From: Winslowiella iniecta
GTDB lineage: Bacteria; Pseudomonadota; Gammaproteobacteria; Enterobacterales; Enterobacteriaceae
NCBI RefSeq assembly: GCF_001267535.1
Contig: NZ_JRXE01000016.1
Coordinates: 1-64,000, forward strand
DNA length: 64,000 bases
Direction of reading: 5' to 3'
Shown piece by piece: positions 18,403-26,974 of the stretch (the first letter of the stretch is position 1; each line of letters starts with the position of its first letter). Under the pieces are notes generated by a model. The model did not search any database. It saw nothing but the letters and a program-made list of their open reading frames with translations, and was not told the DNA's origin. Both the position numbers and the translations under genes were made by a program.

Positions 18403-20484
18403 ATGAGGGAAATAAAGGTCATTTCCTGCTCGCTGTTTATGCTGAGCATCAGTTGCAGCGCCGCCAGTCAGTTACCTGATAGCAATACGCTGGTATGGCG
18501 AGCGATTGCCTTCGGTCAGTCGACCGATGTGAATTTCGCCACGAATGTGTTGCCTGAGAAGGTCGGCGTCAATCAGGTGACGCGGGAAAATGGTCAGCCT
18601 GTACCGGTGCAAGGAAGCAAGCTGATAACGCCGGTTCATATTGAAAGCCGTGGCGGCAAAATTGGTAACAGCCACGACGGCCTGACGTTTTATTACACCT
18701 TTTTGCCCGCCAGCGCCAATATGCAGCTGGATGCCGAGATCAGCGTTGAGCAATTTGGCCCGGAAAATGGCGCGCTGCCCGCCGGGCAGGAGGGCGCGGG
18801 CTTGCTGGTCAGAGATGTGCTGGGGCAGGCGCGCGCTGAGAAGCTGAAACCCGGTTACGAAGAGTTTCCGGCCGCCGCCAATATGGTGATGAATGCGCTG
18901 CTTACCGAAGATAAAAAATCTCACCATTTGCTACAGGTGACGCAAATCGCGCGCAACGGCGTCAAAAATCCCTGGGGCAATGCGGGTGTGGAGATGGTTC
19001 GCGAGGCATACCACCATCGGCTGGATATCCGGCAAACGCCGCGTTTTCGTCTGCGGCTGGCGCGAACGGATGACGGTTTTATCTCCGGCTGGGCCGCAGT
19101 GGACAGTGACCAGTGGGTGACGCAGAAAACGGGGGATGCAGAACGGGTGACGGTGCAGGATAACAGCGGTTATTACGTCGGCTTTTTTGCCTCGCGCAAT
19201 GCGCGGATTACCGTTCATCAGGCCAGCCTGACACTGAGTGAGCATCACGCGGTTGCTGCCGAGAAATTTGTCGCTGCGGCGCAACCGGCCCGGGTCGAGA
19301 TAGCTTCTTCATCATTGACCGCGCGTCCGGATTACCGCTTCCAGCTGCGCAGTAATCAGCCAGGCAAACTGAGCGTCAGCCGCAATGGCCAGCCACTGGT
19401 GCAGGATAAAGCGCTAAAAGCCGGTGAGATGCAGTCGTTGTCGGTGAATACCGGCGCGGATTCCAGCGAGATAAGCTGGCGTCTGGTAACCAACAGCGGT
19501 GAAACCCTGAGTGATAAGCTGACGGTGAAGCCGGTCAAACTCGCCGATGCGGTCAATCTGTATGTTTCGCCGCAAGGTAAGGCTGATAATAACGGTAGCC
19601 GTGAGCAGCCGCTGGATTTTGCCACCGCTGCCGCCGTGCTGTCACCGGGCGGCACTCTGTGGCTGGCTGAAGGTAACTACCCGCTGACCACTCTGCCTGC
19701 CAGCGCCAGCGGCACCCCAGAGCAGGCGAAGAAGCTGCGCCCGCTTGGCAAACACGTGGTGTTTTATGGGCTGAATCTGGAAGCCAGCCACTGGGATATT
19801 CAGGGGATTACGGTAACGGAAAAAAGCTTCAATATTTCCGGCAGTTATAACCATATTGATCGGGTAGTGGCGCACCATGCTGACGACACCGGTATCTGGG
19901 TGGCTTCCCCGGCGGGGATAGGGCGCGCATTGTGGGCCAGCCACAATATCATTTCTAACTCTGAGTCTTATGGCAATAAAGATCCCGGTCAGATTAATGC
20001 TGATGGCTTTGCGGTAAAAATGCGTGTCGGGGAGGGGAATAAACTGATTGCCTGTTTCTCCCATGATAACGTTGATGATGGTTTTGACCTGTTTAATAAA
20101 ATCGAAGATGGCCCGAACGGTCGGGTGATTATCGAAAACAGTATTGCACTGCGTAATCGTAATAATGGTTTTAAACTCGGCGGTGAAGGTTTACCCGTGG
20201 CGCATCAGGTATCGGGCAGTGTCGCGATAGAAAATGGCATGGATGGCTTTACCGATAACTTTAATCCGGGTGCCCTAGTGGTGCGCAATAATACTGCCAT
20301 CGATAATAAACGCTTTAATTATCTTTTCCGTCCCGGTCCTTACACTCAGGCAGATAAACAGAGTCAGTTGCAGGGCAATGTTTCCTTGCGCAGCTCACCA
20401 GCGGAATATGCCGATGCGGTAACCGGCCGCCTGAAAGATAATCGCTTCCTGACGCTGGATGATAATAAACCAACAGCGAAATAA
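18403..20484 (+). CDS. Pectate lyase, polysaccharide lyase family 9 (PelX-like exolyase)
   Basis: This 693-residue exported protein has a signal peptide of about 21 residues (LFMLSISCSAA). The N-terminal half (to about 380) is beta-rich and accessory. The C-terminal half is a parallel beta-helix of PL9. Calcium-site acidic residues appear as D534 (INADGFAVKM) and D558, D559, D562 (NVDDGFDLF), spaced exactly as the four calcium aspartates of Pel9A. K591 in NNGFKLGG is the likely catalytic base. The large size and position between a KdgM porin and an inner-membrane carrier fit periplasmic exo-acting PelX, which trims imported oligogalacturonates. Secretion to the medium is less likely, since no out genes are nearby. 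Confidence 0.8.
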   Translation: MREIKVISCSLFMLSISCSAASQLPDSNTLVWRAIAFGQSTDVNFATNVLPEKVGVNQVTRENGQPVPVQGSKLITPVHIESRGGKIGNSHDGLTFYYTFLPASANMQLDAEISVEQFGPENGALPAGQEGAGLLVRDVLGQARAEKLKPGYEEFPAAANMVMNALLTEDKKSHHLLQVTQIARNGVKNPWGNAGVEMVREAYHHRLDIRQTPRFRLRLARTDDGFISGWAAVDSDQWVTQKTGDAERVTVQDNSGYYVGFFASRNARITVHQASLTLSEHHAVAAEKFVAAAQPARVEIASSSLTARPDYRFQLRSNQPGKLSVSRNGQPLVQDKALKAGEMQSLSVNTGADSSEISWRLVTNSGETLSDKLTVKPVKLADAVNLYVSPQGKADNNGSREQPLDFATAAAVLSPGGTLWLAEGNYPLTTLPASASGTPEQAKKLRPLGKHVVFYGLNLEASHWDIQGITVTEKSFNISGSYNHIDRVVAHHADDTGIWVASPAGIGRALWASHNIISNSESYGNKDPGQINADGFAVKMRVGEGNKLIACFSHDNVDDGFDLFNKIEDGPNGRVIIENSIALRNRNNGFKLGGEGLPVAHQVSGSVAIENGMDGFTDNFNPGALVVRNNTAIDNKRFNYLFRPGPYTQADKQSQLQGNVSLRSSPAEYADAVTGRLKDNRFLTLDDNKPTAK

Positions 20485-20530
20485 TAAAACCTGATGTAAC
20501 ACTAATAAAAAATACCAATGGGGTTTTGTA

Positions 20531-21211
20531 ATGAATAAACAGACGTTAATGATCTGCGGGTTACTGCTGTGTTCTTTTCAGGCTGCGGCGGTAACGCTGG
20601 ATGTGCGGCATGAGTGGCAGGATGACAGCAAAGTCCATAAAGATCGCTTTGCCGTTTCCCATCGTTTTGATAACGGCTTTGGCTTCTCACTGGAAGCAAA
20701 ATGGAAATCGGATGGCGATAACAGCAACAAAGCTTTCCACGATATCGTCAGTAACGGCACGGAAAGCAGTATCAATTACCAGTATAAAATTACGCCAGCC
20801 TGGTTTGTTCAGCCAGGATTTACCCTCGAATCATCCAGCAACAGCAGTATCTACAAGCCTTTTTTAACCACTGGCTATACCTTTGACAGTGGGGTTTATT
20901 TAAATGGCCGTTATCGTTACGAATATAAACGGGTCTCGGAGGATGGCAAAGAAGATGAAAAAACGAATCGTGGCGAATTCTGGCTGGGATACCGCTATCA
21001 GGATTTCCGTTTCGAATATAACTATATTTATAAACACAGTGACCAGATTCGTTTCGATAATAAGAAGTGGGACTATGAGCATAATGTGAAAGTACTGTGG
21101 AAGCTGGATAAAAACTGGGCACCTTACACTGAGGTGGGGAATATCAGCGTTCGTAAAACCAGCGATGAACGACAAACGCGCTTCCGCATAGGTTTGCAGT
21201 ATAGTTTTTAA
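20531..21211 (+). CDS. kdgM: Oligogalacturonate-specific porin, KdgM family
   Basis: This 226-residue monomeric outer-membrane barrel has a signal peptide MNKQTLMICGLLLCSFQAAA (cleaved about residue 20) and a mature start VTLDVRHEWQDDSKVHKDRF. It has alternating strands and a terminal Phe (IGLQYSF). Length and motifs match KdgM/NanC/OmpL-type porins. It sits 46 bp after the PL9 lyase and is probably co-transcribed with it. It should admit acidic pectin oligomers into the periplasm for PelX digestion, followed by inner-membrane uptake via the symporter. No separate KdgR box is seen in the short gap. Confidence 0.88.
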   Translation: MNKQTLMICGLLLCSFQAAAVTLDVRHEWQDDSKVHKDRFAVSHRFDNGFGFSLEAKWKSDGDNSNKAFHDIVSNGTESSINYQYKITPAWFVQPGFTLESSSNSSIYKPFLTTGYTFDSGVYLNGRYRYEYKRVSEDGKEDEKTNRGEFWLGYRYQDFRFEYNYIYKHSDQIRFDNKKWDYEHNVKVLWKLDKNWAPYTEVGNISVRKTSDERQTRFRIGLQYSF

Positions 21212-21224
21212 CGCGAAATGATCT

Positions 21225-21246
21225 CGGGCGGCGACAACGCCGCCCG
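21225..21246. repeat. GC-rich palindromic repeat between convergent genes
   Basis: CGGGCGGCG-ACAA-CGCCGCCCG, a perfect 9-bp stem, lies 14 bases after kdgM and 32 bases before the end of the minus-strand ATP-grasp gene. It belongs to the same family as the copies near 16338, 37588, 60073 and 62874, and can act as a shared transcript end. Confidence 0.7.
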
Positions 21247-21277
21247 GACATTTAGTTCTGACGGTAACATACTTTCC

Positions 21278-22528
21278 TCACAAATTATCTGTTTCCCATA
21301 AGCGATATAACTGATAGTCGTGCTCAATCTGCTGCGGATGGTCACTGGCAAGAAAAAAGGCCGCCGGACAGCTCGCGACATCCACGGTCGGTTTCAGTAC
21401 AGCACCCTCGGCAGATTTCATTACCACGCTGAAAAACGACTCCAGCTGTAACAAGAACGCCTGTAATTTACACCGGGAGAATGGCCGGATAACAGAGGCA
21501 ATGGCGTGCACACAGCGCAAATGTTTGCGAAACGGATAAACCGGTGGGATCGACGTCAGTTTTTCCGGCGCGGTGTAGGCATAGCGCATCAGCATCAGCT
21601 GATCGGCACCGGTCGCCAGGCGAATCGCCTGCGGATTAGCCGCATCGGATGCGTGTGCGACAGTTTTCAGCAACTGCGGACCCTCCGGCGAAAGAATCAG
21701 CCTGGTATGGCCTGCGCCGGTGACAATGTCAATTGCGGTCAGCACCTGTAAGGTATAACTGAGGCACGCGCTGGCATCCGGATGCTGTGGATTGCAGAGC
21801 TCGTCATAGTCATACAGGTTGCGCCCTTGCCGGAAGCGTTTATGCACTTTCCAGATATCGGTGGTCCAGCGTTGCCCTTCAAAGCTGACGGTATTCACCC
21901 TATACTCCGGGCCTTCGATAAATTTTTGCACCAGCGCAGCATGGTTTCTGACCTGCGTGCGGTGATATTTTCCAATAATCAGCTGTGCTGCCTGTTCAAC
22001 CTGCCCGGCGGTTTCACAGAGGTAAACATCCCCCGAACCGGCACCGTTCAGTGGCTTTATCACCGCGCGGATAAATCCCTGATGTAAGTACCATCTTTTC
22101 AGTTCAGACGGATGGTTGCTGATGTGCTGAGCAGCAGTCAGCAGCCCATGCTGACTGGCAGCCTGATTCATGGCGTATTTATCCTGCCGCAGGTGCGTGG
22201 TACGCGGAGAGTTGCCACGCAGTGACAGACGGCTGGCAAGCAGGTCGCTCAGCTCTACGGCGGCCCCGTTGCCCGGAATAATAGCAACAGGGCGCATCGC
22301 TCTGAGTTCGTCGATGATGGCTTCCTCATCGTCATCATACCAGGTGAAAAACTGTGAAAATTTATCGCGCTGAAAACAGGGATTATCGTTAGCTTTCACT
22401 GAGGCGCTGGACTCAATATGGATCAGCTGAAAAGCGCGGTAAAGCTCTTCTGCTAACAGTGCGCCGGTCGATATGGCATTAACAATAATCACCATGGGTA
22501 GTGGTTGCTGATTAATTTTCTCCATCAT
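21278..22528 (-). CDS. ATP-grasp domain protein with degenerate metal-binding motif
   Basis: This 416-residue soluble protein has the start IVNAISTGALLAEELYRAF and the ATP-grasp core: Lys158 in AVIKPLNGAGSGDVYL and Glu208-type EYRV in QKFIEGPEYRVNTVS. This is typical of L-amino-acid-ligase-like orphan ATP-grasp enzymes. The segment that normally reads GPxLIExNAR, carrying the Mg2+-binding Glu and Asn/Arg, reads GPQLLKTVAH (about 283-292). The Glu is Lys and the Arg is His. It may be a non-catalytic or altered-specificity paralogue. The gene stands alone, with a GGAGAG ribosome site and an AT-rich 466-bp region upstream. Substrates are unknown. Confidence 0.7.
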   Translation of the reverse strand: MMEKINQQPLPMVIIVNAISTGALLAEELYRAFQLIHIESSASVKANDNPCFQRDKFSQFFTWYDDDEEAIIDELRAMRPVAIIPGNGAAVELSDLLASRLSLRGNSPRTTHLRQDKYAMNQAASQHGLLTAAQHISNHPSELKRWYLHQGFIRAVIKPLNGAGSGDVYLCETAGQVEQAAQLIIGKYHRTQVRNHAALVQKFIEGPEYRVNTVSFEGQRWTTDIWKVHKRFRQGRNLYDYDELCNPQHPDASACLSYTLQVLTAIDIVTGAGHTRLILSPEGPQLLKTVAHASDAANPQAIRLATGADQLMLMRYAYTAPEKLTSIPPVYPFRKHLRCVHAIASVIRPFSRCKLQAFLLQLESFFSVVMKSAEGAVLKPTVDVASCPAAFFLASDHPQQIEHDYQLYRLWETDNL

Positions 22529-22994
22529 TCTCTCCGCCAGGGCAGCAGTCGGAGAGACGGATTTTCAGCGGGTCTTTTTGGCAATGTTGCGGAAGATATT
22601 TTCATAATTAAGCCTGCCCATTTCCTTTAAGCCGTTAATATTGCTGACCGATGCGAGGACATATCCATGTGTCTGTAATATTATAAAAACTTATAAATAA
22701 CAGAGCCTAGATAACGCGAAATACGGTAAGCTTAATAATTAAATCATGCGGTTGTCTTGAAGCTGGAAATTAATTCTAATGCTTAAGCTTGAAATTTACT
22801 TATGAAATGAGGGGCTGTCAATCAGGATGGTTATAAATAATTAGATTCAAATGAAATGATTTTAATTAAGTTAGATAATAATAATATTACAAGTGTAGTT
22901 ATTATATCATCATGTTTATTAACCCTGCCGTGTTAATCATTAAAATGATATTCATTCAGGAGCCGATGCTGCTGACCGGCCCCTGAATCTCGCT
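22529..22994. other. AT-rich intergenic region between the ATP-grasp gene and melB
   Basis: No gene is seen in these 466 bases. It must contain the ATP-grasp promoter (minus strand). The segment next to melB holds an imperfect hairpin at 22956-22986. AT content is much higher than in the flanking genes. Confidence 0.45.
22956..22986 (-). terminator. Hairpin at the end of melB
   Basis: TCAGGAGCCG and CGGCCCCTGA pair with one mismatch in ten around an 11-base loop, starting nine bases beyond the melB stop on the minus strand. The run-out is moderately U-rich. Confidence 0.45.
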
Positions 22995-24434
22995 TTACGA
23001 CTTAACCGTAGTCGGTTCACCCGCTGCTGGCTTAAAGTCAGTGGCTACCGCGGCGGCGCGTGCGGCGGCATCCACCGGTTCATCATATTTGCGTTTCAGA
23101 TGATTTTGCACCTGCTGAAGCAGTGCGCCATCCAGCGTGTAGTGGCGCAGATAGACCCACAGCGTCAGGGCAAAGAACAGCATCGGCAGCACAATCATAA
23201 TGCCCTGCATGCCCATCACGGTACTGGCGGTTTGCGCGACGCCAGCCTGATATCCGACAGCCCCCAGCAGTACACCAATCGCCAGCCCGGCAAAAGCCGC
23301 ACCGGCCTTAACCACCATGGTTTGCACCGCAAAGGCAATGCTCTCGATGCGCATCCCCAATGCATAGTCACCATAGTCGACGGTGTCAGCCACCATAATC
23401 ACCAGCAACACCCAGAAGAAAGCCCCCCCGCTGTTGGCCATAATACCAGACAGCGCAATCAGCGCGGCGCTTTGCGGCGCATAGAGTCCGACGTAAAGCA
23501 GCAGCAGACAGCTCAATACCGGTAAAACTGAGGCGCTAATCCATAACACCCGTCGCGAAAAGCGTTTCGCCAGCATCGGGAACAGCGCAATGGTCGCCAG
23601 GTTGGCGATACCGGCATACATCATATACCACGGGAAAAGCTCTTCCCGACCGACAACATATTTGAAGTAGTAGATGGCAAAAGACTGAATCACGTTATGA
23701 GCCATATTCCACGACAGCGCCATAATCAGCAGTGCAAACAGCGGTTTATTGCGCACGATCATCATCAGTACGCTTTTCAGACCATGTTGCACCTGCGTAG
23801 CGCCAGGGTGCGAGGAGGAGTATTTCTCTTTGACGTTAATCAGCGTGACGAGGGTCGAGAGGATAAAAAAGAACACCAGAATAAAGGTAAAGCGCATAAA
23901 ACCCTCGCCCTGATGCCCCTGGCCCAGCAGGTTAACCAGCGGCAGGCCAATCACCCCGGTGAGATAACCGGCGCTGCTGGCGAAAAAGCGCGGCCACGGG
24001 ATCAGCGCCTCGCGCTCGCGCTTATCCACGGTGATGCAGGGCACCAGCGACCAGAACGGCACATCCATAATGGTGTAGGTAAAGCCCCAAAGAATATAGG
24101 TCACCCAGATGTAAGCGATCAGCGCGCCACCCGAGAAGTTGTGCGCGCAGAATACGCTGATAAGCACTGCGGAATTCACCAGTGTACCAATCAGAATCCA
24201 GGGTTTAAATTTCCCCCAGCGCGTGCGGGTGCGTTCGACAATCCAGCCCATCACCGGATCAAGCAGCGCATCGAGAATACGCGCCACCAGAAACAGCGAA
24301 GCCACCATACTGACGGATACGCCGACCACATCGGTGTAGTAGTACATCAGGTACATATAAATAATGCCGATGGCAAAATCCTTACCAAAGGCACCGAATC
24401 CATAGCTGATTTTAGTTTTTAACGATACGCTCAT
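22995..24434 (-). CDS. melB: Melibiose:cation symporter
   Basis: This 479-residue, 12-segment inner-membrane carrier is of the GPH family. The residues that bind Na+/Li+/H+ and sugar in E. coli MelB occur at the same positions: Asp55 and Asp59 in [13 protein letters not shown], and Asp124 in [10 protein letters not shown]. It imports melibiose and related alpha-galactosides. It is the second gene after the alpha-galactosidase melA, 96 bp downstream, with a long hairpin in the gap that probably sets the relative expression. The C-terminal tail is Ala/Glu-rich and cytoplasmic. Raffinose could also be a substrate. Confidence 0.9.
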   Translation of the reverse strand: MSVSLKTKISYGFGAFGKDFAIGIIYMYLMYYYTDVVGVSVSMVASLFLVARILDALLDPVMGWIVERTRTRWGKFKPWILIGTLVNSAVLISVFCAHNFSGGALIAYIWVTYILWGFTYTIMDVPFWSLVPCITVDKREREALIPWPRFFASSAGYLTGVIGLPLVNLLGQGHQGEGFMRFTFILVFFFILSTLVTLINVKEKYSSSHPGATQVQHGLKSVLMMIVRNKPLFALLIMALSWNMAHNVIQSFAIYYFKYVVGREELFPWYMMYAGIANLATIALFPMLAKRFSRRVLWISASVLPVLSCLLLLYVGLYAPQSAALIALSGIMANSGGAFFWVLLVIMVADTVDYGDYALGMRIESIAFAVQTMVVKAGAAFAGLAIGVLLGAVGYQAGVAQTASTVMGMQGIMIVLPMLFFALTLWVYLRHYTLDGALLQQVQNHLKRKYDEPVDAAARAAAVATDFKPAAGEPTTVKS

Positions 24435-24459
24435 GACAATCTCCGCATGTCCCCGGAGT

Positions 24460-24492
24460 ACCGACGCTGACAGCCGGAAAAACAGCGTCGGT
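24460..24492 (-). terminator. Hairpin in the melA-melB gap
   Basis: ACCGACGCTG and CAGCGTCGGT form a perfect 10-bp stem with a 13-base loop. Flanking GGAG/CTCC (24455-24458 and 24493-24497) can extend it. On the minus-strand mRNA it follows melA and precedes melB without a U-run, so it is more likely an attenuator or stabiliser than a full stop. Confidence 0.55.
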
Positions 24493-24530
24493 CTCCTTTC
24501 GATGCGGCTTAAATGTAGGGTAGGTGGGGA

Positions 24531-25835
24531 TCAGCGGTACGCCGGTAACCAGTCGCCGTGCGCCTCGATTAACGCGTCGCACAGGCGAATGGTGTCATCA
24601 ATCGACAGCTCAGCCGAGGTGTGCGGGTCAAGCAGCGCGGCGTGATAGATGTGTTCTTTTTTCAGCGTCACGGCGGCTTCTATCGTCAGTAACTGGGTGT
24701 TGATATTGGTGCGATTAAGCGCTGCCAGCTGCGGCGGCAGGTCGCCAACCACGGTTGGCGTAATCCCTTGTGCATCCACCAGACACGGCACTTCGACACA
24801 GGCTTCTGTCGGCAGGTTGGTAATCAACCCACGGTTCAGCACATTACCGCCAATTTTATACGGCAGGTCGGTTTCCATCGCTTCAATAATATAAGACGCA
24901 TATTCATGACTGCGGTGATGAGTCAGCGCTTCGTCACGGGTTAATTGCTCACGTTGCAATTGCCAGTTATTGATTTGCTCAATACAGCGGCGCGGATATT
25001 CATCCAGCGGGATATTAAAGCGCTCGATTAATTGCGGATAGTTGCGTTTAATCCAGTAGGGCATATATTCGGCGTTATGCTCAGACGATTCGGTGACATA
25101 GTAGCCAAAGACCCGCATGATTTCATGGCGTACCATATCGTCATGCTTATGTTGCAGCGCGGCGGCGCGGCGTTTAATTTCCGGATAAATATCTTCACCA
25201 TGACGCTTAATATCCAACAGCCATGCCATATGGTTGATACCGGCAATTTGCCAGGTCACGCCATCGGTGGGCATATCCACCGCCTTCAGCAGCGTTTCAG
25301 CGCAGACCTGAACACTGTGGCAGAGGCCGACGGTTTTGATGCCGGTGTGGCGCAACATCGCGCCGGTCAGGGACGCCATCGGGTTGGTGTAGTTCAGGAA
25401 CCACGCATCGGGACACACCTGTTCCATATCGCGGGCGATATCAAACAGCACCGGAAGGGTGCGCAGGGCGCGAAACAGGCCGCCAATCCCCAGCGTATCG
25501 GCAATGGTCTGACGCAAGCCAAACTGTTTCGGGATCTCAAAATCGGTAACTGTGCACGGCTGATAGCCACCAACCTGAATCGCATTAATCACATATTTCG
25601 CCCCTTGTAATGCTGCGCGGCGTTGTCCGACGCCGACATACTTTTCAATGGTGGCGCGCCCCTGATTAATATTCTGATTAATGTTATTCAGCATATTCCA
25701 CGAGTCCTGCAAGCGACTTTCATCAATATCGTACAGTGCAATTTGCACGTCGGATAATGCCGGCGTCGCCATAATGTCGCCGAGAACATTTTTTGCAAAT
25801 ACGGTGCTGCCTGCACCAATAAAGGTGATTTTCAT
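24531..25835 (-). CDS. melA: Alpha-galactosidase, glycoside hydrolase family 4
   Basis: This 434-residue cytoplasmic enzyme uses NAD+ and Mn2+ to hydrolyse melibiose by the GH4 redox mechanism. Visible signatures are the N-terminal dinucleotide fold FIGAGSTVFAKN (about 5-16), NYTNPMA (148-154), the metal-ligand CHSVQ (Cys172-His173), and GINHMAW (199-205). AAAGGAAAGAACC precedes the ATG. It is first in the melAB operon and divergent from an AraC-type regulator. It is somewhat shorter than E. coli MelA (about 450 residues) but complete. Confidence 0.92.
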   Translation of the reverse strand: MKITFIGAGSTVFAKNVLGDIMATPALSDVQIALYDIDESRLQDSWNMLNNINQNINQGRATIEKYVGVGQRRAALQGAKYVINAIQVGGYQPCTVTDFEIPKQFGLRQTIADTLGIGGLFRALRTLPVLFDIARDMEQVCPDAWFLNYTNPMASLTGAMLRHTGIKTVGLCHSVQVCAETLLKAVDMPTDGVTWQIAGINHMAWLLDIKRHGEDIYPEIKRRAAALQHKHDDMVRHEIMRVFGYYVTESSEHNAEYMPYWIKRNYPQLIERFNIPLDEYPRRCIEQINNWQLQREQLTRDEALTHHRSHEYASYIIEAMETDLPYKIGGNVLNRGLITNLPTEACVEVPCLVDAQGITPTVVGDLPPQLAALNRTNINTQLLTIEAAVTLKKEHIYHAALLDPHTSAELSIDDTIRLCDALIEAHGDWLPAYR

Positions 25836-26077
25836 GGTTCTTTCCTTTGCCAGTGAATGTTGCGCTGAAAAGACTCTAGGCAGAGAGCGAATTAATGTAT
25901 ATGTCGTTTTGTGACATCAATATGGCGAAAAATAACCGCAGGCTAAAACTGTGAAGTTGTTCTCAAATCACCATTTAGCAACGGCTTAGTGCTTGCAAGC
26001 AGAGCATCAGAACACTACAAACAAGATTATCTATGGGGTTATGTGATGTAACGCTGGCGGTAATATCTGAGGTAACA
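25836..26077. promoter_or_regulatory. Divergent melA / AraC-regulator control region
   Basis: The 242-bp region separates melA (minus) and the regulator (plus). A 12-bp perfect palindrome, TGCTTGCAAGCA, lies at 25990-26001, a candidate regulator site. A single CRP half-site TGTGA occurs near 25910 but its partner half is poor. Confidence 0.45.
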
Positions 26078-26902
26078 ATGCAGAAAGATTTAAAACCTGA
26101 AGAGATATCGCATTTTGGACTGAATGTTTTTCAGTATGGTCATGAAGTGTGTCGGCCGGGGCACAGCTATGGTCCGGCGGTACGTCAGCACTATTTACTG
26201 CATTATATTATTCGTGGCACCGGCGAGCTGTTTACCGAGCGGGGACGCTATCAGATTAAAGCCGGAGAGGCTTTTCTGATCCACCCTCATGAAATTACTA
26301 CCTACAGCGCCGATAAACGGCAACCGTGGGAATATATGTGGATTGAGATTGACGGCTTAATTGTTTCCCGCGCTTTTGAGTCCTGCGGATTACATCGTGA
26401 TAATCCGGTCTATGCTCCCGCCGCAGGCAGTGAACAGCGCGAAGCGCTGCACTATTTACAGCAAATTGTCCGACAGGAAACGCAGCAGTCATTACGTATC
26501 GCCGGTCTGACCTGCCTGTTTCTTGATGCGCTGCTGGCGAATGCGGCGAACAGCCGCCCGGCACGGCAGGACGATGATCATCCGGTGGAAAAAGCCATTC
26601 ACTGGATGGAGCGCAATTATCATGAAAATATCAGCGTCAGTGATATTGCCACCTGGTGTCGGGTGGATCGCAGCTATCTGAGCCGTCTGTTTAAACAGCG
26701 CTTTGGCTACGGTCCGAAACACTATCTGATTATGTTGCGTATGAACGTCGCCACTTCACTGCTGATCGACGCCAGATTGCCGATCAAAGTGATCGCGTTT
26801 TCGGTTGGTTATCGCGACCAGATGCAGTTTGCCAAAGTTTTTCGGCAGATCTACCAGATGTCGCCGGGGGGGTGGCGCAGGCAGCAGGCAGCGAACGGAT
26901 AA
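26078..26902 (+). CDS. AraC-family regulator of the melibiose operon
   Basis: ATG 26078 is chosen because GAGGTAACA precedes it; an upstream in-frame ATG at 26033 has no ribosome site. The 274-residue protein has an N-terminal cupin-like sugar-sensing domain (HYLLHYIIRGTGEL, then AGEAFLIHPHEITTY) and a C-terminal double helix-turn-helix (from about 175: ISVSDIATWCRVDRSYLSRL and IKVIAFSVGYRDQMQFAKVF). It resembles MsmR/RafR-type activators more than E. coli MelR. It is divergent from melA, so melibiose-dependent activation of melAB is the likely role. Confidence 0.85.
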   Translation: MQKDLKPEEISHFGLNVFQYGHEVCRPGHSYGPAVRQHYLLHYIIRGTGELFTERGRYQIKAGEAFLIHPHEITTYSADKRQPWEYMWIEIDGLIVSRAFESCGLHRDNPVYAPAAGSEQREALHYLQQIVRQETQQSLRIAGLTCLFLDALLANAANSRPARQDDDHPVEKAIHWMERNYHENISVSDIATWCRVDRSYLSRLFKQRFGYGPKHYLIMLRMNVATSLLIDARLPIKVIAFSVGYRDQMQFAKVFRQIYQMSPGGWRRQQAANG

Positions 26903-26926
26903 AGCGGGGTTAGCCTCGGGCAGAAT

Positions 26927-26953
26927 CGCCATCCCCAAACAGCAGGGATGGCG
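26927..26953. terminator. Bidirectional hairpin between convergent genes
   Basis: CGCCATCCC and GGGATGGCG form a perfect 9-bp stem with a nine-base loop, placed between the AraC regulator (ends 26902) and the minus-strand cytochrome gene (ends 26975). Confidence 0.55.
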
Positions 26954-26974
26954 GGTAAACAGTGGCAACCGCAA

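Noticed and set aside
25905-25925. CRP site in the melA control region
   Set aside because: One half (TGTGA) is good, but the other half matches poorly, so it is not called.
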